From positions 1,762,959-1,826,958 of the forward strand of contig JAQFVV010012574.1 in the NCBI GenBank assembly GCA_028023455.1: a stretch of 64,000 nt of DNA, written 5' to 3'. The stretch's first letter is position 1. Each line of letters opens with the position of its first letter. The position numbers were made by a program, and so were the translations under genes. The notes below the pieces were generated by a model. It did no database searches. It worked only from the letters and a program-made list of their open reading frames with translations, and was not told the origin of the DNA. The DNA comes from Epiperipatus broadwayi. Taxonomy: Eukaryota > Onychophora > Udeonychophora > Euonychophora > Peripatidae. This document shows, in pieces, positions 1 through 11,790 of the stretch.

Positions 1-164
1 AAAATAATAATAATAATAAAAAGCAAGATATTTTAATATATCTATTTTTTTTTCCTGAGAAAATAATATTATATAACAAAACTGTTACAATTTTAAATTT
101 AAAAATTACATAACACAAATGTTGCATTTAGTAAAAATATAATGGCATCAGAAATGTAAAACGC

Positions 165-236
165 CCATGGTGTACTGATTTATGCATTCGCCTACGAAAT
201 CCATAATGTAGGTTCAAATTCAAAGTAAAGTTTCAG
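165..236 (+). repeat. Possible relic tRNA-like SINE head
   Basis: A stretch resembling a decayed tRNA-derived SINE head: a tract that could be a degenerate A box (GTACTGATTTATGCATTCG) is followed about 35 bases later by a B-box-like GGTTCAAATTC. No second copy of this exact type was found in the window and no tail or target duplication is visible, so the call rests only on the spacing and the B-box resemblance. Confidence 0.28.
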
Positions 237-3200
237 TTGGATGAATAGTCCCCAAACAGGTTCATAGTACTTCCTGGGAGTCAACCCATAACCAATCTAG
301 AAGGTAGTCAATACTGGAAAGATAGAACAACTTTACTATAGTAAAATATCCACTCCTAGCGATCTTAAAACCAAATAAATGAATTATGTGCATTTTGTAT
401 GTGCATGTGAGATGAACAAGTATTTGTTTATTAGCTCCAAGCCTTTTATTATTAGTAGTATATTTGAGGCAATTTTAAGTGGATGTTATATGACTTTTAT
501 GCATATTTAGCCACACCATGACAATGAGCGCAACTTATTCATTCATCGACACTGCCTGCACATACTACCAGGTGATTTATTGTACTTTTGTTAGCTCATA
601 TTTTCCTAGTCTAGTATGACCAGAGTTTCAATATCAGAGTATATTTTAGTGTATATTCACAGGCATGTTTAGCATTACAATTTATTATTAGCTCCTTTAT
701 AATTTTTATTTAAAGTATATTATTATTGTTGAGCCTAATCATGTCTCATCCCGACATAGGTATTGTAAATGTTATGTCTCATCCCGGCATCTCCACACTG
801 ATTTTTTTATGCTATTTTGATTAAGTAAAGTGTATAATTATCTACTAGTAGCCTGGATAAAGACATAGAGGTACATGTACATTGTTTTATAATATGGGTA
901 CTGGGTTTTGAAATAAAGATTGTATTTAGTGAATAAAGAACTATTGGGTAGTAAATATATAATAAAATTGTAGAAATGATTTTTAAGAAAGGTACTACAA
1001 TGTTTAATAATATCTGTAAATTATAAAAGTAAATTAAAAGAAATAATCATAATTATTGTAAATAAATATTTTATTATATGGATTATTATATTGTAAATAA
1101 ATCTTTTATTAATTAAATACCTTTTTGTTTTAATTGCCATTATAATATCATTGCATAAGCACATCTATTTATCAGAGAATCTACTTTAATAAAGTTGCAT
1201 TAATAATTATATTAAATGTACATTTCAATGGTCACATAGTGTTTATACATTCATTTTGCTTAATAATTATTTAATTATTTTACATGCATTCTTAGGAGAT
1301 GCACTTGTTGGGAAGTTGGCAGCATAAAAAATGCTCTTACTACCATCTACATTGTTTTAATATTGCTTATTCAAATTTGCATCAGAAAATATGATTTCTG
1401 TGTTTTATGGTCAGTAGAAGTGAAATAATTATAGTTCAATAATTGTAAAATATTTAAATGTTTTTCAAATTATTAATTATATATTACTTAAGCATTTGAG
1501 TATTCTGTTATAATGTAATTTCATTTCTATTTTCTTAATATACTAAGATTCCAAAATAAACTAAGAGAAATATCAAAAGTTCCATGTTTAGTTTTAAAGT
1601 ATTACTATTAACATTTTGTTCCAAGTGCATTTTAGTCTGAATTTGAATCCCAAGATCAAGATATCATAAACTTATAAAAGAACTCATATTTGAGATTAAA
1701 ATATTTTAAAAAATAAAATTTGACATTTTAAACTTGCAAAAGAACTTATATTTAAAATAAATACAACATTCCTAGAACCCTAAGGTAAAACATTTAAGAG
1801 TGAAAAGAACCTATATTTGAGATCAAGATATCTTAAGAATTAAGATAAAATATTTTGAATTATAAAAAGCACCTTGTATTTTAATAATCATATTTAGTCG
1901 TGATATTGTCTACAAGAGGATTCGTGCTCTGGTGTAGTTTTCAAAATCCATATCATAGTGCCTGTGTGTGTAGTAATCTTTGATTTTTCAGCTGGCCGGT
2001 GATGGCCTTATGGATTTGCATGGTTACATGGTGGGTTTTTGATTTGCCTAATGTATTGGCTTTTGATTGGTCATGGCATATTGATCAATTTATAGGTTAC
2101 ATAGTTGGTTTTTGACAATCAACCACGGTGGGATTGATTATAAGGCTTCTCATGTCTACCACCCTTTGGTTGGTTGGTTTCTTGGATTACAATATATATT
2201 TTTATGTAACTTTAAAAAAAAACTAGAAATAATTACAAATAATGACAAATGTTATTGTTAAGTTAGTTAGTTATGACATTTATTTTCAAAAGAAAAAAAC
2301 CCCTAATTCAATTGTTAAATGCATACTGCCATTTTACTCTCCATGGTGACAATGGCAAACCATACAATTCCAGAAATAAATAGATATAGAAGTATATTTT
2401 TGGGGTATATATGCCAATATTCTATCTTTCAAACCTCTGAAATCACTTCATAACCCATTCATTTTTGGAATGCTGGGTCCTAAATCTTTCAATATTATCC
2501 ATGCTACCAAAGCATCATTTGTCATTAAATAGGAAATATCCTATGCCGATATTGCCAATGAACTTGAAATCAGAAATCTTATGATATATCATATAATAAT
2601 TATTCCACAAAAATTTAGAATGAAATACAAATGTGGAATGTAAAACAGCATAAAAACTTTAGAAATATGATAGAGCATTAGTTTCTAGAAGCTTCTGTTA
2701 TTAATCAATAATTAAATTACCTTGTGAGTGTATTCCTATAGTAACTTTCTTTAATAATGGAGGGTTTGGGAATGTAATGAGAATCAAGAAACACAATGTA
2801 CTTAATGGATTCTGCTTCTTCTTCAACAATTTAAGAAATATGTTGAGTACTTTAAAAACTTAATCTAAAATCATCTTTTAATCTTTTCAATAAAGAGCTC
2901 ATAAAGAGTCATTTCTTTTGCAATTTATATGAGCAGTTAAATTCCAGTTTATCTTCTAAGTGAAGCACATCGCTAACTTGCAAATTTCTATACTCAGTGG
3001 TGGAGTATGTATTGTAGAGACCTTAAACATGTACTCAAGTAGACTTAAGATGAATTGTGATATATTTGTATTTTATTCCTTAGTGCGACCTTATATACAA
3101 TAATACTTTCAATAAAACATAATATACACATATTGCAACACACATTAATTATAAAAATTCTTTTTAATTTACATTACAATATGCTGCTACTAGAAGAAAA

Positions 3201-3890
3201 TCAAAAAAAGTTATGAGGACAGAAGATTGGAATAAGATAATAAAAATGTTGAAGACAAACTACTGCATGGTTTTATAAAACAAACAAGTTTTAGCTGAAA
3301 ATATTTACGGTAATGGAAAGATTGTTGTTATTTAAAGTTAGGGCAAAATGTTTACTAATTAGAATGATATAGGAAATAAAAAATGTGGAATACAATTTTT
3401 AAAATGTGTTGTTTTTGAATAAAATAATAGTTTATATTAAATTATTAGGGGGGGGGTAGAAAAACACGTTAATAGATATGATATTGTGAAAAAATAATTA
3501 ACATATGGAAAAATGAAAGTGAAGAGATAAATGGTAACACTGACATTCTTGATTCAATTAACTGAAGGAAGTATGATTTTTTTTTTTTTTTCTATTCATT
3601 TAGTCTTAGTTAATAATTAAACCGTTTATATTTTCGGTTACTTTATAACTGAAGCTATAAAGTAAGAGATGCATTCTAAATTGAAAACTATTTAGAAACT
3701 GCTTTTTAAAAGGATGCTGGATTTTAAGTATCTATCTGAGATTATTAAACTTATTATGGTTATTATAAAAACTTTCATGTTTGCTTTAGTACCGATTCTA
3801 TGATTTATATATATTAATACCCTCTAGTTCCTTATATAAAAATAATACGTTTACACTAAATTTGTTTTTAAATTTAATTTGTGTTTGTGC
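237..3890. other. Unassigned AT-rich DNA
   Basis: About 3.6 kb with no ORF or element that I recognise. It holds short local repeats only: ATGTCTCATCCCGACAT at 741-757 recurs with one change at 774-790 (period 33). Between about 1,680 and 1,860 phrases of the type AAAAGAACTCATATTTGAGAT recur three times in diverged form. Homopolymer tracts lie at about 3,447 (G) and 3,578 (T). A weakly GC-richer patch at 1,910-2,170 has no recognisable coding or repeat identity. Confidence 0.5.
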
Positions 3891-3894
3891 TTAA

Positions 3895-6250
3895 AGGAAT
3901 AACAAGGTGCGCTATGGATTCTCCTTTATCAGAGTCAGAAATCTCTCAGCCACCATGTCCAGTGAAAACTGTTAGCCACCTTACCTTCCCGTTCCTTATC
4001 CTACATTTTTTCCATATTCTTCTCTATCCTGCTCCAACCCATTTTCACATCATCATCTTTGTCCATTCTATGGCCTTTATATATAGATCCCCTTATTTTT
4101 TTCAAAACTCAGCATAAAAACTGCCCACTCTCTGTATAATCACTGTGTTTTATTTATTCTCCCATAACTTCCATTATTTGTACCCTTTCTGCTTGTAAGC
4201 ATTTACATTCAATTAACAGATGCCTAATATTTTCCATGCCTTCCTTACATAACTTGCAGACTAAATCACTCATATATTTCCATTTATGAGGACATTCCCT
4301 TGTTGCTAATGATCCTGTTCAAGCCTTAAACTAAATTACTATCCTTGCTATTATCATAAATTAACTCACACCCAATATTCTGTTTATTTCTATATATATA
4401 TTTAAACTCTTTTTACTCTCCGTGCTAGTTTTCCATCTATCCAGCTCCCTTTTTTATTAACACATCTATTATTCATCTATCCCATCCTTTGCCATTATAA
4501 AACTCAACAATTCTCTTAATACAATCATTCCATTTTTTATACAAGTATACTGACATAAAGTCTTTATCCAAATCTTCTGCATAATGTACTACTTTTTTCA
4601 CCCATCTTGTTGCCTGTCCTTTACTTGTAACCCAATTAAATACTATTTGATATTCTCTTACTATCCATAAATTGCAATCTATCAAATATTTGCATTTTGC
4701 TTTATTTGGCCATCCTATTTCTCCTTGAATTGCCTCCTTTGCTGTCCACACATCTGTATCTAATGCATGCTTTCCTACTTCTACTTTTTCTAAGTAATCT
4801 AACATCTCTTTACTAGCGCATAACACATTATTAACATAAATTAACCCTGCTACTGCCACTCCCTTACATAAAATTCTAGTTAGATCATATTTATTATATG
4901 AAAACACTGTTAATTTCTTTATCAGTCCCTTTCTTTTCTTTGCTTCATTTATCAATTTTTTCTTTTATTCATTCAAACAATTTTTCTGATTACTTAAGAC
5001 AATTCCCAAATAGTTATGCCTATTTACCACATGTAACTTAATATCCCCCCAAAAAAAATTCTTTCTCTTCTTTTTCCCCAGCATTTAACATCATTACTTT
5101 TGATTTTTCTTCACTAAATTTAATCCCCATCTCTTTACTCAACCTTGTGCATATCTTCAGCATAACTTCTATATCTTCCCTACTTTCTGCGCACAAGAAT
5201 ATATCATCAGCAAATAAAAGACTTAATAATATGTACACTGTCTTGCCGTTTATTAATGTTATCTCTACCCCTTTCCCTAATCTTTCTATTGCTCTCTCCA
5301 TTTCTCTCAAATATAACAAAATCAAAATATGTGACATAGAGTATCCTTGTCTTAGTCCCATCCCATTATTAACTCTAACTGATTCTATATTTTCTAATTG
5401 ATACTTATAGTAATTATTTTCATACAATCTTTTAATAAGATCTATTAAAGCATAAACTTATCCATAATCTATTTCTATTTACTCTATCATATATCTTCTC
5501 TATATTTATCAAGACCTGTCTATCTATATTCCTACTCATATCTATAAATTGTGTGATTACAAATAAACTATCTCCTATAAGCCTATTCAATCTAAAACCA
5601 CTTTGCATTTCTCCCACTATATTATTTTCTTCAATCTATTTTGCCACCCTTCCAGCCACCATATATGCAAAAAATTTATATAACATTGATGTTACTATTG
5701 GTCTATAATTGTTAACTTTCTACGCTCCTTAAATAATAGCCTAACTCTTGCATTACACCAGCTATCTGGAAATTTCTGTCTTCCATGCCATCTTATTAAG
5801 ACATGATAAATTTAATTTTGCCCCATTTCCCAAATTCATCACCATCTCTGCTACCTATTCATCTAAATCTCTTGCCTTTCCACTTTTCAATTTCTTCCCT
5901 GCCTCATTCAATTCATTTTCTATAAAACTAATATTTCCATTACTATGTACTTTTATGTTTGTTATCACTGTCCTTCACATTCAACATCTTTTCTATATCC
6001 ATTACATACTTATTTAAGATTGTCTCTAATTCTTCTTTGGAGCTACCCTCTTTTTCCTCATCATTTAATAATACTATTTCTCTCCCCCCTATATTCCTTC
6101 TTTTAATATATTGCCAATTTTTTTTACTCCCATCTCTTCTATTTTTATTAATATTCTCCAATAATTTACTATTTAATTTCATTCACTCTATATAATTATC
6201 TATTTTAGCCAATTTCTTTTTTTTAAAACAGTTTTCCCATTTAATGAGCA
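3895..6250 (-). mobile_element. LINE family A, decayed 5'-truncated copy
   Basis: Minus-strand non-LTR retrotransposon of the same family as the better copy at 32,666-35,583. It runs from the 3' UTR (near 3,895, with the family's conserved terminal block about GGCTGAGAGATT on the minus strand) through the zinc-knuckle/C-terminal region, the RT domain and a short piece upstream of it, ending near 6,250. Recognisable blocks on the minus strand are the C-terminal domain (4,473-4,955), the RT palm with an FADD catalytic box (5,038-5,427) and the RT motif A region with GEMQSGFR and DRVNRNRLW (5,432-5,617), plus an N-terminal RT part (5,943-6,182). These lie in different frames with many stops, so the copy is dead. 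The CATCA-type tail seen on other copies is degenerate here. The clade is not assigned: the C-terminal zinc knuckle and APE-type endonuclease of the sister copy place it in the broad Jockey/CR1/R1-like assemblage. Confidence 0.85.
5038..5427 (-). pseudogene. RT palm fragment with FADD box (LINE A)
   Basis: A 129-residue open stretch from the reverse transcriptase of the 3.9-6.25 kb LINE A copy. Motif B appears as GLRQGYS, with Tyr and Ser where the family has Cys-Pro, about residues 25-31. The catalytic motif is intact as LLFADDIFLCAE near residues 71-82 and is followed by the conserved MGIKFSEEKSKVMM block. The sister copy at 32.8-34 kb has its FADD box displaced by a frameshift and a tandem duplication, so this older copy keeps the catalytic block in better form. 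It is only a segment of RT, with no start codon logic, and is flanked by frameshifts. Confidence 0.8.
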
Positions 6251-6282
6251 ATTCTCCCCATCCTAACACCATCTATGTAATT

Positions 6283-6817
6283 ACAATTATATTACATTCA
6301 AATAACAGCCTTTCAAGCTAATTAAGCACATGCCTTTTGAGAGTGTTAAATAAATGAATACTTTCCTCTTCAATCCAAGATATAGTATTTGTGCAGGAAT
6401 AAAAAGGATCCTCTTATTCCTACGACTCAAATTCTTTTATATGAGCAAATCTGAAGAACTGTTAAGGAGAGCGTGAGTAGAATTCTCACTTTAAATTACT
6501 ATTTACGATGTTTTTTGACTGAATCACGTCGGTGAAATTACTTAGAATTTACTAAATGTCATTCTTACTGAAACTTAATTATGAGTAAATAAGCAATTAT
6601 TTTATCTAATGCCATGTTTACAATTATATTACATTCAAATATCAGCCTTTCAAGCTAATTGAGCACGCGCCTTTTGAGAGTGTTAAATAAATGAATACTT
6701 TCCTCTTCAATCAAAGATATAGTATTTATGCAGGAATAAAAAGGATCCTCTTATTCCTACGATTCAAATTCTTTTATATAAGCAAATCTGAAGAACTGTT
6801 GAGGAGAGTGTGAGTGG
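6283..6817. repeat. Direct repeat, two ~197-bp copies
   Basis: 6,283-6,480 and 6,620-6,817 are direct repeats of about 197 bp that agree at roughly 95% by eye. Shared landmarks include AGTGTTAAATAAATGAATAC and AAAAAGGATCCTCTTATTCC. Copy starts are about 337 bp apart, with 140 bp of non-repeated sequence between. The first copy begins about 30 bp beyond the truncated 5' end of the LINE A copy. No coding potential is seen. It may be two units of a satellite-like repeat or a local duplication. Confidence 0.85.
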
Positions 6818-8931
6818 TTACATACATTTTATTGCACTTGAATTCCTATCCTGAAACTATTTTATGGATATTGCCATTGTCAACTTGGCTTTAAAATTCA
6901 AAGTTGGAAGCAATGCACTCAAGCATCTTGCAATTCTTTTTAACTCCATTTTAAATGTAACTGATGATCACTGAGTACTTGAAATAATAATAGATGGCGC
7001 TAAGATAAAAAATTATTCTTGCTTTATCATTCTGTATCAACTAATAATATTCTTTTTGTTGCTTTATACATATATATGTATGTTAATGTCTCTTATATTG
7101 GGTAAGTCTCTGGATCATAGTTTTGCTTAAGCAAATATTGATCAGATAAATGGCTGGCAACAAAGGGAAAATCAAAATACAAATTTCTCTATAAAATCAC
7201 ATAGTGCTTTAGGATGCAAAAGACCCAGGTCAATAACCAATAATTTAGCTGTTGAATACACTCCAATGATCAATTTAAAAATTAAAGTAAAATGTAGACA
7301 AAAAAAAACTATCTTGTCGATAAAAAATTGCACTGATGATTAATCTTTTTTTCTTTTGTTTTTGAGATAACAGAAAGATAAAATTATGTAGCAATTTAAA
7401 GAGTTTCTTTTTAAATTTGTTTTTTTAACCTAGAGTTTAAACAATATTTATCACATTTTATCATTTTTATTAATTTTTTTTAAGATTTTAAATAAGATAT
7501 TAATAGAAATGTTCTCCAAAAGATGAGTAGAATACTTTAATTTCTTAGGATAATTGAATGCATGTTATGCAGGTTGGGAAACTAAATAATGGAATGCTTT
7601 GACCAAACTATTGGACTAAATAATCTAATGGTTAGTCTCTTGGTAGAAGTAACAGATTAAACATTAGCTCTAGACTCTATTGCTACACAAAATAATAAAG
7701 TTTTTATACTTACTCAACTCAGATTCGAACTTAGATCATAAATATAAAAAATGGCTGGTTTAATAGCACACTGCAAGGCCCTTCAAACTTAAAAAAAAGA
7801 TTAGCCATAGTTGATCTCATAACTTATTCTAATGATTCACTATTTAGACAGCTAAGATTATGGTGAACTTCACCGAAAATGCACCCAGCTTTAGGTTATA
7901 AAGAAAAAAAAACTTTGTTATCCATACGAACAAATGTATGCCAATTTGAAGATATATGATAAAGTTTAATGAACCAAAATTTCTCTTCATAAAACAGTAT
8001 CTGTCCATTTGAATGTTACCATTTTATTCATAAAATAAATTAAAAATGATTGCAATAAGATACTCTTTTTGCAAAACATTTATTTTCTATCTTTAGTTAA
8101 GGTATTGCAGGAGAACATAAATTACTACAGTTTACGGGTAAAAAGATAAGCTATTTGTCAATGTTTTTGTCAAAATGAGTCACACATTGCAGGCTTCAAA
8201 AATAAGACAAAAAATTTTTTTACATAAATTATAAAAGTATACAATAATTGATGTCGACAAATCAATAGCAGTTACAGCCACTTGCAAATCAATTTGGCCA
8301 TTAAAAGTGAATTTTACAAAGGCTATCTATACAAACCAATCCATTAAATGCCAATAGGTTCACATAGATAATGTAATGATCCATTACTCTGTTTATATTT
8401 TTACTTTGTGACGCTGTCTTTTAACTTCTACAACAACAAATTGTTCTCTCCAAAAAACAGGAATTCAGCATTTTGTCTAATTGTAGCATTCCAATCTAGT
8501 TTGTCCACAATCACATCTTCCTAATGAAAACCATCAATATTTCATTTATTTAGAATGTCTTAGACATAAGCCTTTTATCATAAATGAGGTCTTACTTTAT
8601 CATGCAAACCATGCTCAAGTTCACCATAAAATTGTTTTGGACAGTCTTATAGTACTGATTCATTACTTATGTCCAATCCAATGAAGATGTAATTTTACAA
8701 TAGTGGACTGCAGTATCACATCTAACAAGCTGAAAGAATACATTGATTGGTTGTTACATCTTTCCCATCATATTTTTATAACTTATAGAACATCTTAAAC
8801 TTTTTTTCTTAAGCCTTTATATTATGTTCATAGGAGATCCAAGTCTACAGCAATTACTTCACTAATAGCAGAATAGAATCCACACTACTTCTCAGCATCT
8901 AAGATTACCTTTATAATGAAAATATATTAAG
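6818..8931. other. Unassigned AT-rich DNA
   Basis: About 2.1 kb with no supported gene. The only structured item is a weak tRNA-like relic annotated separately at 7,695-7,790. The rest is AT-rich with homopolymer runs. Confidence 0.45.
7695..7790 (-). repeat. Relic tRNA-like SINE head (type 2)
   Basis: Read on the minus strand, a GGCCTTGCAGTGTGCTATTA-type beginning is followed after about 45 bases by GATCTAAGTTCGAATCTG, a good B-box match. The minus strand of 19,385-19,452 shows the same order (GGCCTTATGATGTAATTATT then GATCTAAGATCAAGTCTGG). This suggests two decayed members of one tRNA-derived SINE family. No tail or target duplication is visible. Confidence 0.4.
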
Positions 8932-9280
8932 ATAAAATAGGCAAAACTCTCCATACAGTAGTTCCACTCAAACCAAGCCAGAGTAATCAATGGATGCAAG
9001 AAGATTTGTGCATAAAATCCCTATCTCGTGCCTACTCATCCAATATCCCCTGAACAGTTTCTAGCTTGTAGTTTTCATCAGTGAGAAGCCTTGGATTTAG
9101 ATGCAGTGCTCTCATATCCAAGGCTCCACACTGATGAAAGCAACAAGCTAGAAACGAGTCTGGCGATATTGCATGAGTAAGCAATAAATAGGGATTTTAT
9201 GCACAAACCTTTTTGCATCCATTGATTACTCTGGCTTGCACTGAGTGGCATTATTGTATGGAGATTTTTCCCTGTTTTAA
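8932..9280. repeat. Palindromic repeat, ~170-bp arms
   Basis: 8,932-9,100 and 9,108-9,280 are imperfect inverted repeats meeting near 9,104. Phrases such as AGAGTAATCAATGGATGCAA and TGCATAAAATCCCTAT on the plus strand of the left arm reappear inverted in the right arm. Arm identity is about 85% by eye. A third, single-arm relative lies at 14,440-14,640, so this is an interspersed family and not a one-off. No terminal motif or target duplication could be fixed. The open frame at 9,078-9,296 (minus) lies inside the right arm and is not a gene. Confidence 0.85.
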
Positions 9281-9439
9281 CAGCTTGAGCAAGCATAAGA
9301 AATGGTGATCATGTGATGTTTAAGGTATCAAGATGTTTAAATTGGCTCACATACTTAAACTGATAACCATGGAAGATAAAAGTTGTTGATCTTTTTTTTT
9401 TCAATCAGTAACATATAAATAATTTGAGTTTCTGAACAT

Positions 9440-9960
9440 TAACTGTAATGCAAAGTCTTACCCCCCCCCTTAATTGATTCATATTAAAAATTTCCACCTT
9501 CAAACCTGTATTACATCTTAATTTTTGTTTTATGAGTTCATCTAATTCCAAAGACCACTGTTATAAAAATTGAAAACAAAGATGGAGCTAAGACATGTCT
9601 TAGTTTAATACCTATTTTTATTTCAAATACTTTAGATATTTCACTTCCTTTCAATCCATCATGTATAAACTGTATGATATAAATAGTTTGGTGAATAATT
9701 AATTAGTTTCAGACAATGCTATAGACCTAACAGAATCAGATGCTTTGACCAAATCAATAAGAGCAACATATACATCAACAAATTTTTTTCTGATACTTTT
9801 CTTGCATTTGCCTGACAACAAAACCCATATCCACAGTGAGCTTCTGATAATCATTTATTTATGACTGAAAGCAAATTGGCAAAATAAAACAAAATGCAGT
9901 TGGAATAAATTTTCTAGTGAGCAAAAATTTTTAGATGCCTTACCAATTACGTACAACAAC
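9440..9960 (-). pseudogene. LINE reverse-transcriptase relic
   Basis: The minus strand of this stretch carries a decayed non-LTR reverse transcriptase. Around 9,733-9,777 it reads VYVALIDLVKASDSV, a motif A with the usual F/A-x-I-D-L-x-K-A-F-D-S-V form. Upstream in another frame a VVRQMQEKYQKK-like phrase fits the block normally preceding motif A. Around 9,560-9,660 it reads IIQFIHDGLKG followed by IGIKLRHVLAPSLFSIF, which corresponds to the GVKQGCVLAPTLFSIF motif B of Jockey/CR1-type RTs. Conserved Gln and Cys of motif B are replaced (LRH). At least one frameshift and several stops are present. The motif style differs from both LINE A and the RTE family, so it represents a third LINE lineage. 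Confidence 0.72.
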
Positions 9961-10067
9961 AAAATCTTAATATAACCAATCGAATTGACATCTATTGCTT
10001 TGGTGCTAAAATACTATTAGGCTTCATGAAACATTGTTTATATAAATAAATTACATAACAATGAATC

Positions 10068-10740
10068 ATATATATTGGCCTGCTATGAGGAGTTCTTGTA
10101 TTTTGTTGTCATAGTCAGTTGTATCCATTACATCTGTTGCATTGCCTTTGTCAGCAGGGAGAATAATTATAGATTTATCTATTTTGAGAGATTTAACTGC
10201 TTTCCTCTCACCATAGGGTATATTTGACTTCAATTTTTGTTGCTTGTCAAGTGTTCTTTTTATTCTCCATCATAATTCTGCTGCTTCTTCTAAAAGCAAA
10301 TTTTGAGTAACTTTCTCAGGGGCTGCCATTATGTCTAATAAAGGAATATTATATGGTGTTATGGCAAAGTTTAATCCTCTTTCAAGAACAGAAATTTCAG
10401 TATATGTTAAATGTTTAGAACTGAGATTTTTAACAGATGAAGTTTGCACATTGCTTGATACATTATGATTTTTGACATGCCCATGTAGAGTAGCAAGTTT
10501 CTTCTTTTGGCATTCTTTTATTTTTCCATGTAAATTAGAATAAGCTTTTTTTACTGCTTTTGAAACTCTCATGAAGTCTTCATCAGTAAGTTTATTTTTT
10601 AGAAAAGATTCTACATTATTAATGGAATGCATTGTTTGATATTTAGAAAACCTTTGAGCATTTATTCTTTCTCTTAACGGAGCTTCACTTGCTCTCTGAG
10701 AGTGAATTGAAGGTTTTAGTTGCAATAGGAATTATCCCTT
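10068..10740 (-). pseudogene. Penelope-like element, N-terminal fragment
   Basis: Minus-strand open frame of 151 residues (10,270-10,725) that continues in the same frame through a single TGA (10,270-10,272) to about 10,068. Upstream of the stop is an LTYTEISVLERGLNFAITP block near residues 106-124. Beyond the stop is IIILPADKGNATDVMDTTDY, with ILPADKGN at 10,141-10,164. Both blocks are hallmark sequences of the region just N-terminal to the RT core of Penelope-like retroelements. The RT core and GIY-YIG endonuclease are absent here, and the sequence on the 3' side is the unrelated LINE RT relic. Penelope elements reverse-transcribe their own RNA and are related to telomerase RT. Losing the 3' part is the opposite of usual 5' truncation, so deletion or rearrangement is likely. 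Confidence 0.85.
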
Positions 10741-11249
10741 CAGATTTACATTTATATAAGAAAGTTATTTGATACTCACATTAGATGATGGAAATAGTCC
10801 AATATAAAAATAAAACTAATGTACCGTTCCTTTAGCAACCATTTTTAATTTTTTTATATTATCAAGCTATCAGCCCAAATTGAAAAAATTGTAAATTTTT
10901 TCACTCCAAGCCAATTTACTTGTGAAGTTATATAGATCTGAATCCAGTTCAATTTTTATTTATTATAATGATCTGTTGTTTTTTTATTAATGTTAAGCGT
11001 CTTTATTATTTGGCTAGAATTGATATAAAATCAATAAATCATCATCTGACCTACAAAATATCACGTGATCTTTTCTCATACATTTTGCTATCTATTAGCA
11101 ATTTTCCTTTTTCTCGCTTTGAAATAAAAGCATATAAATAAGATTCAAGCCTATTCTGATTTATAATTAGTGATAGTGGGATTACAAAAAAGAGAGGTTT
11201 TTATTCCAAATAGTTAGCTTTGAAATTTTCAGTTATCTAAAAAACCTGT
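10741..11249. other. Unassigned AT-rich DNA
   Basis: About 500 bp between the PLE fragment and a LINE A 3' end. It is AT-rich, and no coding region or repeat was recognised. Confidence 0.4.
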
Positions 11250-11790
11250 CGTGATTCAACTAAATATTATAGGTGGAGCTAACGATAACCATTGCGCTAT
11301 GAATATTAGGTGTGAGTTAATTTATGATAATAGTAAGGAAAGTAGTTTATTGTTTAAGGCTCGAACGGGATCTTTAGCTACAAAAGAATATACATGTAAA
11401 TGGAAAAATATGGGTGATTTATTTTGTAAATTATGTAAGGAAGGAATTGAAAATATTAGGCATTTGTTAATTGAATGTAAATGTTTGAAAACAGAAAGGG
11501 TACATATAATGAAGTTGTGGAAAAATAAATATGAAAAGAGTGATTATACAGAAAGTGAATTATTGGTTTTTATGCTGGGTTTGGGAAAAGATAAAGGGGA
11601 TTTAGATATAAAGGTTATAGAGTTGACAAAAATTATGTTGTGAAAATGGGATAGAGCAGATTATGGGTAAATTTAGAGTGGGGAATGTAAAAGAAAGTGG
11701 CTAACGGGTTTATCTGGGCATAATTGCTGAGATATTCTTGACTTCGTTTAAGGAGAAGCCATAATACATCACATCACATCACATGAGGAT
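11250..11790 (+). mobile_element. LINE family A, 3' end fragment
   Basis: Plus-strand 5'-truncated copy holding only the last part of the LINE A protein and its 3' UTR. The open frame at 11,251-11,643 encodes CELIYDNSKESSLLFKARTG followed by a zinc knuckle, C-x2-C-x8-H-x4-C (FCKLCKEG...RHLLIEC). It then has SELLVFMLGLGKDKGDL, matching the C-terminus of the copy at 32,775-34,040 almost residue for residue. The frame is closed by TGA at 11,641, where the longer copy reads on for about ten residues (WKWDGADY-like), so that stop is probably a lesion. The 3' UTR ends in a short tandem tail, ACATCACATCACATCACATG (about 11,766-11,785). Confidence 0.9.
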
